From a virus, in IMG/VR virus record IMGVR_UViG_3300045538_000557, positions 1-30,383 of that record: DNA of 30,383 bases. The stretch is one strand, 5' to 3'. This document shows, one piece after another, positions 6,171 through 13,645 of this stretch. The number at the start of each line of letters is the position of its first letter. Position 1 is the first letter of the stretch. Under the pieces are notes generated by a model. The model was not told the origin of the DNA and did not search any database. It saw nothing but the letters and a program-made list of their open reading frames with translations. The position numbers and the translations under genes are program-made.

Positions 6171-7150
6171 TATTCATACTCCCCGGTTGCTTCATTAAGC
6201 TTGTAGACATGCCCGCCTTGTTGAATCATTTTAGGCTTTGGTGCTGCTTGTGCAGATGGAATGATCTCAGTTTTTTCTAATCGTGGTAATGGGACTGGAA
6301 CTAAAGGTATCTGCTCCAAAGCTTTTTTACCCTCAGCTTGTAAACCTGCTAGAACTTGCATCCTGTTTGCTTTTTTAATGGCCGCTTGATCAGGGGTATC
6401 TCCTGCTCTAGGAAAATATTGCTGCTCAGCATTAGCAAACTCAGCTTGTGAAATCGCAGCTCCAGACTCACGCCTTAAAACAGCATTAACAAAGTTTCTC
6501 TCTGCCTGAGTTTGAGCCTTCAGAGCATTATCTTGCAATCGCTGAGGAAGCATAGATTTAAAACCTTGACCAATACTTGCTCGGTCGTAGCCTTGTTGTT
6601 CTAATGAATTAAAAACACTTTCAGCTTGTTCTAATCGTCTAGCGTAGGTCCCAGACGCGTACTCTTGTGCTGACAGCTTCTTTTCTTCCTTAGCTTTCTG
6701 CTCCAATTGCTTTTCTTTTAATGCAAGTTCTTGCTTATCTAGACCTAATTTCTCAAGAGCTGCAAACTGATTTCTTCTCTCAGCTGCTTCTGCAAGAGCT
6801 AGTCGTTTTTCCTCAGCACTTGCCTTGCGTTCTTCACTTGCCGCAAGTCTTGCCTCTGATTTCAATCTCAAAGCTGTCTCTACGCCTGCACGCTCTTCTT
6901 TCTTCATTTGAGCTTTGCGCTCTTGCTCTAACTGTTGAGCCTTTGTGAGTTGTGATAATCCAGATAACCCAGCTTCACCACCAATAGCTCCACCACGAGC
7001 GCCACCTAAAGCAGCACCAGCAAGTAATGGTGCTAATCCTATAATTGCCTGAGCAAGTAAATTTGAAGTTGGTTCAGACTCAACCGAAGGTTTAGTTAAG
7101 GAAGGTTGATCTTCTGGAAGCCCCATTGCGATTGATCGTAAATCAGCCAT
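6170..7150 (-). CDS. Internal virion / DNA-transfer protein
   Basis: This 326-residue protein has a glycine-rich hydrophobic segment near residues 30-65 (IIGLAPLLAGAALGGARGGAIGG), a long coiled coil rich in K, E, A and Q (about 68-165), and a conserved-looking helical domain with RRESGAAISQAEFANAEQQYFP and GDTPDQAAIKKANRM. That last pattern is common in podovirus ejection proteins and some tape-measure-like proteins. It should be packaged in the capsid and delivered with the DNA. It is joined by one-base TAATG overlaps to genes on both sides, which suggests stoichiometric translation of the three ejection proteins. Confidence 0.7.
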   Translation of the reverse strand: MADLRSIAMGLPEDQPSLTKPSVESEPTSNLLAQAIIGLAPLLAGAALGGARGGAIGGEAGLSGLSQLTKAQQLEQERKAQMKKEERAGVETALRLKSEARLAASEERKASAEEKRLALAEAAERRNQFAALEKLGLDKQELALKEKQLEQKAKEEKKLSAQEYASGTYARRLEQAESVFNSLEQQGYDRASIGQGFKSMLPQRLQDNALKAQTQAERNFVNAVLRRESGAAISQAEFANAEQQYFPRAGDTPDQAAIKKANRMQVLAGLQAEGKKALEQIPLVPVPLPRLEKTEIIPSAQAAPKPKMIQQGGHVYKLNEATGEYE

Positions 7151-8049
7151 TATACAAGTTCTCCATTTTTTCGAATAAATGGTTGATCGCTACCGAGAAA
7201 ATTCCAAACCTTACGATAAACTCGACTCAGATATGTATTGTTTGGAATATCTAAGATAGGTTTTAAAATTACTTTTTCTCCAAATAATTTAATGACCCAG
7301 GGTTGTTTTTCTAAACGAGGCACTATCATTTCAGATAATTTGTAATACCCTCGAAGTTCTTTTTTCGTAATATAATGATCACGAATAAATCTAGCTTCAT
7401 TGAGTTGGTCGATTGCATTCATCACTTTCATATTGCAACCATAATTCAAATGAACCTGATTCATATCAACTTTACTTAACTCAATTAATTCTTTAGCCTC
7501 AACAGGGTTTAAACCTAAAGACGCTTTGACAATACACAATACAACGCAACACCCACCCCCGCCTTGAGAAGCAACTTGAGCTTGAGCTTTTGCTCCTTCC
7601 TTCGCAGCTTCTGCGGCTAGTTGTTGACCAGTCAAGGATGCAAGAATTTGTTTCATAGCTACGTTTTGTGCAATATTAGCAAACTGCTCTTTTTGAGCTT
7701 GCTCAAGATTATATAATGTTCTCTGAGTCAATCCTTGCTCTTCACCAACACGTCTCTGTTGCTCAACTTGTTGTAAAATCCTAGCTTGCTGTGCTGCAGC
7801 TGCGCCGCCTCTCATTCCAGAACGTGCCTGTTGAGCGGCAAGTTGTCTTTGAGCTGCTTGCTGTTGGGTCATCAAATCTCGAGCTAGTTGTTGACGTTGA
7901 GCTGTCTCAACTTGCCCACCTAATCTTTCAAGCTTAATTGGAGAAACTTGCAACTCTTCTTTCCATTGTTCTCTCTGGCGTTCTTGAATTGCTGCTTTTT
8001 CTTGTTCTTGTGCTTTTAAAGCTTCTTGTAACCCTGAAAAAATTCCCAT
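7150..8049 (-). CDS. Probable ejection protein, coiled coil with Cys-rich joint
   Basis: This 299-residue protein is in two parts. Residues 1-165 form a very Gln/Ala-rich coiled coil (AAQQARILQQVEQQRR). A GGGGCC joint and a hydrophobic VVLCIVKA follow. The C-terminal 125 residues have a different, globular composition with aromatic and basic residues and end near FIRKNGELV. The first part resembles small P22-type ejection proteins; I do not recognise the C-terminal domain. It is the first of three probable ejection genes. The abrupt change in composition suggests fusion of two modules. Confidence 0.6.
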   Translation of the reverse strand: MGIFSGLQEALKAQEQEKAAIQERQREQWKEELQVSPIKLERLGGQVETAQRQQLARDLMTQQQAAQRQLAAQQARSGMRGGAAAAQQARILQQVEQQRRVGEEQGLTQRTLYNLEQAQKEQFANIAQNVAMKQILASLTGQQLAAEAAKEGAKAQAQVASQGGGGCCVVLCIVKASLGLNPVEAKELIELSKVDMNQVHLNYGCNMKVMNAIDQLNEARFIRDHYITKKELRGYYKLSEMIVPRLEKQPWVIKLFGEKVILKPILDIPNNTYLSRVYRKVWNFLGSDQPFIRKNGELV

Positions 8050-8052
8050 AGA

Positions 8053-8397
8053 TCACCTCAAAAATATAACTGTGGCTGTTCCACTTCCAGCACTGTTTTT
8101 TTTCAAATAAACATAATCCTTAGACCACGCTGTAGGCCCATCAACTATATCCTGAGTTGAGGATCTGACAATAATTCTTTGAGTGGGAATCACTCCTAAA
8201 TTATGCCTAAAAGATTGCTCGTCATTACCAGAAAAAGAAAATGTTGCTTCAAATCCTTCAAAGTTATCTAAAAGTTTTAATTTATTTAAACCTGAAGTGA
8301 GATCTCGTAAAGAGTTTGCAAGCTCAACGGATAGATATCGAATAGCTTCCTCAATCGTCTCTCCAGATCTAAAAAGTTTAAATCCTGAGAACTTCAT
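8053..8397 (-). CDS. Small tail-associated structural protein
   Basis: This 114-residue protein has a helical N-terminal half (IEEAIRYLSVELANSLRDL) and a beta-rich C-terminal half containing FRHNLGVIPTQRIIV and ending GTATVIFLR. The H-LG--P pattern with a final strand is typical of small trimeric tip or appendage domains in phage fibres and tail hubs. Its start overlaps the nozzle gene stop as ATGA, so it is likely made with it. It could be a tail plug or needle-like protein, because P22 places its needle gene after gp10; length and sequence do not confirm this. Confidence 0.5.
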   Translation of the reverse strand: MKFSGFKLFRSGETIEEAIRYLSVELANSLRDLTSGLNKLKLLDNFEGFEATFSFSGNDEQSFRHNLGVIPTQRIIVRSSTQDIVDGPTAWSKDYVYLKKNSAGSGTATVIFLR

Positions 8398-10901
8398 TTG
8401 ACGAACCTCGGCTTGTAAGGTGCAGCAATTTCAAACTCATAACCAGTGACGTTAATGTTTTTTTGCATCTCTGAATTAGTGAATACTGCTCGAATAGATT
8501 TCACTCGATTATTATTCAACTTTTTCACATAGGTCGGCTCGGTTGGTGAGCCATATGGACCTGTTCCATAAGGATCAACTCCATATCCACTTGCACCGAT
8601 ACTCACTGTGACTTCTGACTTCATGTCAGGAATCCAATTTACCTCAGTTTGAAAGGTGAGACTGAAATCATTCTCTGTTGCACCGGTTGAGAAAATACTT
8701 ACTGAAATGAAACTTTTTAAAATACTTGCTTCACCTAAAAAATCCCACGCACTTTTCCAATAGCAAGAAATTGCAGAATTGTTGTTGGCATAGTCGTAAT
8801 TTGTTTCTGTGATGTGAAATTTATATAAATTATACCTTAAAGCGGATGAGTAAGCAGAGTAATCACGTTCTGAAAAAAAGAACTTAGAATCATACTCAAC
8901 CATCCCACCAGCCATATTCACATAATCCCACTCTAACCATGCATCACGAGGATAATCATAGACAAAGATTAGTGAGTTACTATTCGCAGAAACACTGCCT
9001 GATGTGCTTGTCTCACATGGAATAAAAAGGAGATATCTCTGACTGATACGATCGTGAAAACTTACAGCTCTTTTAAACTTAAAAATCTTAGTCGTGTCTG
9101 ACTCACCTTGTTGATCGAAAATGGGATCAATTCGACTGACGAAAGGATTTTGCTCATAAGGCCCTAACCCTCTTGGTACTTGCCCCCCCTGAAGTAATCT
9201 AGGCCCTTGCAAGCTCATAAACATCAAGGCACCTCTTACGTCTTGAATAGACGCATGAGCAGCGCATCCAATGTCATTAGCGATTTGATCGACCTTAAAA
9301 GATTGGCCAACAAAGTCTCCCGAAAGGGAATGAATTCCTTTGCTTTGAAACATGATGAAGAATTCATTAGATGGACTAATTCCTGTAATGCGATCACCTA
9401 AAAGGTCATTCACTATCACTTGATTGTCAGGAACTGGAAAATACTCAGGACTTTCAATATCTGAAAAAGAAACAGTATTTACATTCTCAAGATTACCTGC
9501 AGTCACAAGTAATCCTTGAAAGGTTGAAATGTATCTCCCTTTTTCAGGAGGGGAGCGATCTGTTGCAGGCTCTACGTAGACCGCTCCAAGGCTTGTGTCT
9601 GCAATATTGTCTCGATAGGTTTGATTAGCTGTAAATGAATTGTTTGGAAGCTCAACCAAGTCATACCAAACAGTTGGACTAGATGCTGAGTTCTTACTTC
9701 TGTAGAGTCTAATCCTCAAATTATTTGAAATTACTGCATTATCAGCAACATTAACCGCAGCCCCTGAGATTGTGATGGTTGTCGAAGCAACTGCAGTTAC
9801 AGATCTTTCAACGTATTGAGCAGAAACTCCATCATAAAAGTATGCAGTATCTCCGACTTTAATCGTATGAGATGCACCGCTTCCATTATCCACAGTGATG
9901 GTCGTTACTCCAGCTTGAACTCCATTGACCACAGCGCAATTTGTATTATACCCAGAAGCCGCCAGAACATTGTTAACAGTGACATCAATCTGGTTTCCAT
10001 TGTAATCTACTATAGCACTTTCAATCCAATTACCTTCAATTTCGTTTCCTTGAGCGTCTTTTTGAAGAATTGTGACCTTGTAACTGTAATTATCTACTCC
10101 TAAAACACCCGCTACCGTTGAGTTTGCAAGTGAGACTCCTGAGCAAGTTGGAACTCCAGCATTGTAGACGTTTTGCCCATCATACTTCTTAACTGCGTCA
10201 TATCCATTACTAAAATAGAGAATATTGTAGAGCTGTACGCCTGAAGTATTTTCAAAGTTTGCATCATTTTTATAAGTAGAGTTGCCAGGAAAAACAGTAG
10301 AAGGTGAATTAACTTGTGACCAATAGCGAGTCTTTAAAACTAGCGCAGAAGCTTTTAAATCGTACTCAACTGTGCAATCTAAAAAAGCAGCGGGCATTGT
10401 TCCTACCGTCGCTACTGCAGTGAATCCTGTCAGAGCCCCAATTGCTGAAGCTAGCGTATTTACTGTAACAGGACTTGCTTCATCAAACCCTAGCCCTAGA
10501 TCATAGTTTAAAACTTCACTTGTGCCTTCAATAATTTTAAATCTGTAATCATTGGTAGATGTGTCGTAAATTATTGAACATACGCAAAGACTCGCAGCAC
10601 CTGAATAAGTGACTGTAAGAGTACCTTCTTTCAACTTCCAAAGGTTGTTATCTACAGCTAAGAGCTCCACACTTTCCGCACCCGTAGTGGAGTTATAAGT
10701 CTTATAAGTGAATAACCCTTGCCCACCCTTTGACTCTGCACTTCCCTGGTAGCCTTTACGTTTTTCTACTGACCCAGTGTTGGTAAACTGAATATTTCGT
10801 AACGCTGTGGCGTAGGCTTCTGGAAACTTCAAATCAGATGACTTGTAATCTACACCTGCAAGATTTTCATATCGTTTGACGAAAGTGTAGTTAGATGCCA
10901 C
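8394..10901 (-). CDS. Tail nozzle / tail tube B-like protein (P22 gp10, T7 gp12 role)
   Basis: This 835-residue beta-rich protein has an N-terminus (ENLAGVDYKSSDLKFPEAYA, then ALRNIQFTNTGSVEKRKGYQ) matching the opening of podovirus nozzle proteins, where 'positions chosen, columns named, with caution or known regions' precede a propeller. Repeated beta segments include ILYFSNGYDAVKKYDG, FQGLLVTAGNLENVNTVSFSD, ISPSNEFFIMFQSKGIH and FIFVYDYPRDAWLEW-like strands, typical of a beta-propeller tail tube. It would continue the DNA channel below the adaptor and retain packaged DNA. It follows the adaptor gene by 8 bases. The fold assignment is from pattern and synteny; it is larger than P22 gp10 (about 470) and close to T7 gp12 (about 790). 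Confidence 0.75.
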   Translation of the reverse strand: MASNYTFVKRYENLAGVDYKSSDLKFPEAYATALRNIQFTNTGSVEKRKGYQGSAESKGGQGLFTYKTYNSTTGAESVELLAVDNNLWKLKEGTLTVTYSGAASLCVCSIIYDTSTNDYRFKIIEGTSEVLNYDLGLGFDEASPVTVNTLASAIGALTGFTAVATVGTMPAAFLDCTVEYDLKASALVLKTRYWSQVNSPSTVFPGNSTYKNDANFENTSGVQLYNILYFSNGYDAVKKYDGQNVYNAGVPTCSGVSLANSTVAGVLGVDNYSYKVTILQKDAQGNEIEGNWIESAIVDYNGNQIDVTVNNVLAASGYNTNCAVVNGVQAGVTTITVDNGSGASHTIKVGDTAYFYDGVSAQYVERSVTAVASTTITISGAAVNVADNAVISNNLRIRLYRSKNSASSPTVWYDLVELPNNSFTANQTYRDNIADTSLGAVYVEPATDRSPPEKGRYISTFQGLLVTAGNLENVNTVSFSDIESPEYFPVPDNQVIVNDLLGDRITGISPSNEFFIMFQSKGIHSLSGDFVGQSFKVDQIANDIGCAAHASIQDVRGALMFMSLQGPRLLQGGQVPRGLGPYEQNPFVSRIDPIFDQQGESDTTKIFKFKRAVSFHDRISQRYLLFIPCETSTSGSVSANSNSLIFVYDYPRDAWLEWDYVNMAGGMVEYDSKFFFSERDYSAYSSALRYNLYKFHITETNYDYANNNSAISCYWKSAWDFLGEASILKSFISVSIFSTGATENDFSLTFQTEVNWIPDMKSEVTVSIGASGYGVDPYGTGPYGSPTEPTYVKKLNNNRVKSIRAVFTNSEMQKNINVTGYEFEIAAPYKPRFVK

Positions 10902-10909
10902 AAGTCACC

Positions 10910-11839
10910 TCAAAGTTCATATCCCAAATAAAATGGATCGATGATTGGAATTCTGTCTGGATCGTTATCAGGCTCAGCAAACGCAGATCTGAGAGTCCCT
11001 TCAATTTTTTGAAGTAACGCTGCTAGCTCTGCTTGATCTGTGCTTGAATCTCTAACAAATACTCTCATATTACAATATTCGAGTAAGTATTTCTCACAAA
11101 TATCAGGCAATTCACTGACATTACTTGAATACTTTCCTCTAAAAGCATAATCACCCACTGCAATGGTTTCACCACTTTCAAAGGTAAATCCTGAAGTGAT
11201 ATTGACTACACCTGTTGAAGAATTGACTGAATCAATCTTGATGTTCTTCATTTTAATGTTTCCGTACTTGTCACAAATTGTCATGTACGGTTGCTCATTC
11301 AAAGCGTCAGTATCAAGATTGGTTGTTGTATCTAAAATTAAACTTGTAATTGTATTTGTTCCAAGCGTTACAGATGAGACTGTACCTCGCACAATATCCA
11401 AATAAGGAATAGATTTCTGATAGATAATTCTAAGCTTCCCACCTTGTTGTGGGGGAGGCTGAATAATTAAATTAGACCCTTGCCTCAGATAAAAAGAAGG
11501 ATTGCCGTTAATGCCGTCAATCCTCTCTTTTAAACTTCCTTTTCTGATTGGATAATAATCTTGATCTAACCCAGAAGGAGAATAAGATATATTATCAATT
11601 CGAGTGCCCATATAGCAATCAGTAGGAATAGAATAGGTTTCCACTCCGATTGATACATCTTGATATTTCTCCGCCATTAAAATGGTAGGGAACATTGAAT
11701 TGAGAATTGCGTGAATTTCTTCTTGAGCATCATTAAAAGCTTGAATGAATTCAGAATCAGCAACACCCGCAGTATCTGAATAATCCTGATTACCTGTTGC
11801 TCTTCTGCTTGTTGTAATGAGCTGCTCAAGAATACGCAT
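10910..11839 (-). CDS. Head-to-tail adaptor / tail tube A-like protein
   Basis: This 309-residue protein has a helical N-terminus (DSEFIQAFNDAQEEIHAIL), a central beta region (VETYSIPTDCYMGTRIDNI, GSNLIIQPPPQQGGKLRIIY) and a helical C-terminus (ELPDICEKYLLEYCNMRVFV, ELAALLQKIEGTLRSAF). This helix-beta-helix layout, with a P-rich strand followed by Y-K, is seen in adaptor proteins such as T7 gp11 and relatives of P22 gp4. It would form the ring between portal and nozzle. Its place immediately before the nozzle gene supports this. An inserted beta segment (about residues 155-235) may be a surface domain. Confidence 0.7.
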   Translation of the reverse strand: MRILEQLITTSRRATGNQDYSDTAGVADSEFIQAFNDAQEEIHAILNSMFPTILMAEKYQDVSIGVETYSIPTDCYMGTRIDNISYSPSGLDQDYYPIRKGSLKERIDGINGNPSFYLRQGSNLIIQPPPQQGGKLRIIYQKSIPYLDIVRGTVSSVTLGTNTITSLILDTTTNLDTDALNEQPYMTICDKYGNIKMKNIKIDSVNSSTGVVNITSGFTFESGETIAVGDYAFRGKYSSNVSELPDICEKYLLEYCNMRVFVRDSSTDQAELAALLQKIEGTLRSAFAEPDNDPDRIPIIDPFYLGYEL

Positions 11840-11844
11840 TTGAC

Positions 11845-12129
11845 TTACTCCTCAGACTTAGGTCTCATTTTTCCAATGATGAAAGCAATTTTGGTCTTAT
11901 CTACTGGTTGAGCTGCTTCACTTTCCATCTCATCGGATTCTTCTGCTTCATGCTCACCACAGCATTTTCCAATCAAATCCTCCATGCTCATATCATACTT
12001 ATCAGCAAGCCCCATTAATTCATCATGAAGAGATTGAACTTTCTTCATATCCTTTGGAGAAATCTCCATAGACTTCTCTTCAGACTTATCTTCCATACCA
12101 CCCATAAAACGTTCTCTATTTTTATACAT
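11845..12129 (-). CDS. Small acidic protein, unknown
   Basis: This 94-residue, strongly acidic protein carries a possible helical hairpin (PKDMKKVQSLHDELMGLADK) and an adjacent Cys pair (GKCCGEHEAEE). The ATG at 12129 is preceded by TGAGGAACT, a good Shine-Dalgarno; internal Met9 and Met12 are less well placed. It lies between two Gln-rich small proteins and the tail adaptor, so it is probably a virion or assembly factor. No family is recognised. Confidence 0.6.
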   Translation of the reverse strand: MYKNRERFMGGMEDKSEEKSMEISPKDMKKVQSLHDELMGLADKYDMSMEDLIGKCCGEHEAEESDEMESEAAQPVDKTKIAFIIGKMRPKSEE

Positions 12130-12135
12130 AGTTCC

Positions 12136-12444
12136 TCACATTACCGTTCTTAAATTTGCAATTAAACGTGCTAAAGAATCTTGTTGTCCTTGTTGACTTG
12201 CTTGAATTCCTTTAATTTGACTTTCAGTTAATTGTTGCTGAGCTTGTTGTTGAGCTTGAGTACTCATAATATCTTGTTGAGCTTTTTGAGCTAACAATCC
12301 AGTTAAGAGTTGAGTTCCTGCTTGGATACCAGCTGCGCCTAATTGCTTGCCCGCTGCAGATTCTGCGGCTTTTTGGGCAGCAAGCTTATCTTCTTGTTGT
12401 TGCTTTAAAAATGAACTTAAAAGAGCATTGTATCTATCGTTCAT
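12136..12444 (-). CDS. Small Gln/Ala-rich virion-type protein
   Basis: This 102-residue helical protein is dominated by Q and A (QAQQQAQQQLTESQIKGIQA), with a short glycine-bearing hydrophobic segment (GIQAGTQLLTGLLAQKA). Composition resembles the N-terminal part of the probable ejection protein at 7150-8049. It is adjacent to a similar 75-residue ORF, separated by one base. It is probably a minor internal or tail protein; the function is unknown. Confidence 0.6.
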   Translation of the reverse strand: MNDRYNALLSSFLKQQQEDKLAAQKAAESAAGKQLGAAGIQAGTQLLTGLLAQKAQQDIMSTQAQQQAQQQLTESQIKGIQASQQGQQDSLARLIANLRTVM

Positions 12445-12445
12445 A

Positions 12446-12673
12446 TTATTTTCCTAACAAAGCTGTTCGATAAGCCTCTACTAAATTACTCAAAGCAGCT
12501 TGGGACCCTTGAGTCTGTTGTTGAATCCCTGCTTGTTCAATTTGAGCAGATTGAGAAGCTATATTAGAAAGCATCTGTTGCTTAGCTTGTTCTCGTGCAG
12601 CTTTTTGACCTAAAAGTCCACCGAGTAAACTTGTTGCTGTTCCAATTAGTGTTGCTCCAATTAATGGATCCAT
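12446..12673 (-). CDS. Small glycine-zipper / Gln-rich protein
   Basis: This 75-residue protein has an N-terminal glycine-spaced hydrophobic segment (PLIGATLIGTATSLLGGLLG) and a Gln-rich amphipathic helix (QSAQIEQAGIQQQTQGSQAA). Glycine-zipper segments of this kind occur in ejected membrane-active proteins. With the next gene, which has the same two-part plan in reversed order, it could form a small pair of ejected or tail-tip proteins. No named family; the inference is from composition and position. Confidence 0.55.
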   Translation of the reverse strand: MDPLIGATLIGTATSLLGGLLGQKAAREQAKQQMLSNIASQSAQIEQAGIQQQTQGSQAALSNLVEAYRTALLGK

Positions 12674-12681
12674 TCGTCACC

Positions 12682-13233
12682 TCACTTATAATCAAGTTCC
12701 CAGTCAGCAAAGTAACTGGTTCCATCGTAATAAAATGTTACTATATCCACAGCACTAGCCGATGTACTCAAAATCGGTGTTTGCCCTTGTGGAAACTTCA
12801 CAGTCGCTGGAAAGACTAAATCCAAAGGTGCTGCACCTTGGACCACTAATAACCTATAAACTGCACCCGCTATTGGATTACTCAAAGTCAAAGTTACATT
12901 CCCAGAAGCTGAGGTAAGGTCTAGCTTCTGCATATTCCCATTATTCCAGTCTACTGTTTGCGTAGTCCCGGATGGGGTAAGGGTGCTTGCTACGTTAAAA
13001 GCTAAGTTTTTGCTTAACTTTCCTTGAGTCACTGAATTGTTATCGAGCTTAGCAGTGGTGACACATAAGTCGGTTAATGAAGCCGTGACCATCTTATTGC
13101 CGTCACCACCGCCAGTGTGCGTATGCTGAGAAATTTTTGTCCAAGTCGTACTATACAGAGTCGAGGCCCAGTTTCGGGTGCCAGAAGTTGGAATTGTGAG
13201 AGTGAGCCCTAAGCTCAGTGTAGTGTACGCCAT
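12682..13233 (-). CDS. Tail-fibre-type protein with HTHTGGGDG motif
   Basis: This 183-residue beta-rich protein contains HTHTGGGDGN, a motif frequent in trimeric phage fibre shafts and metal-binding tips, then LDNNSVTQGKLSKN repeats of the kind found in fibre collars. The C-terminal domain runs VDWNNGNMQKLDLTSASGNV to YYDGTSYFADW, a compact beta domain commonly seen at fibre ends. It probably forms a short appendage or the distal part of a fibre. It follows the 135-residue ORF by 3 bases within the fibre block. Confidence 0.65.
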   Translation of the reverse strand: MAYTTLSLGLTLTIPTSGTRNWASTLYSTTWTKISQHTHTGGGDGNKMVTASLTDLCVTTAKLDNNSVTQGKLSKNLAFNVASTLTPSGTTQTVDWNNGNMQKLDLTSASGNVTLTLSNPIAGAVYRLLVVQGAAPLDLVFPATVKFPQGQTPILSTSASAVDIVTFYYDGTSYFADWELDYK

Positions 13234-13236
13234 GAA

Positions 13237-13644
13237 TCACCCTTGAGTTGGTTTAGGATATTTTGCTTTAACTTCATAACGACGTTGACGCAATAGATCT
13301 AGCGCAATTTCAGGACCGTCAAAAAATGCGTTTAGAAACTCTTCAGGAGACGGATACGCTCGAATTCTATTTTGTATGCACTCCTGAAGAGCGTGATCAA
13401 ACGTAACATCCGTAATCTCAATTGTATATTCTGCTTTTAACTTCACCCAAGTTTTTAAACCTGAAATATCTTCACGTGTTTCAGTTTCTAATACATCAGA
13501 TGGATCGTAGGCTTCTGAAGCTTCAATAATCCACCGTTCAGGTTTTCCAAAGCTTGATTCATAATAAGTATGATCAGCAAAATCGGAATTCCACCCATTT
13601 GTAATTTGGCCAGTTTTATTATTTCGAATATAATATTGAATCAT
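13237..13644 (-). CDS. Unknown protein, possible fibre accessory or assembly factor
   Basis: This 135-residue protein opens MIQYYIRNNKTGQITNGWNS and ends in a basic helical region (DLLRQRRYEVKAKYPKPTQG). An early beta segment with W/Y residues is followed by helices around YPSPEEFLNAFFDG. It is soluble, with no transmembrane segment. It lies between two fibre genes, a usual position for tail-fibre assembly chaperones, but I see no clear Tfa-type signature. Confidence 0.55.
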   Translation of the reverse strand: MIQYYIRNNKTGQITNGWNSDFADHTYYESSFGKPERWIIEASEAYDPSDVLETETREDISGLKTWVKLKAEYTIEITDVTFDHALQECIQNRIRAYPSPEEFLNAFFDGPEIALDLLRQRRYEVKAKYPKPTQG

Positions 13645-13645
13645 A

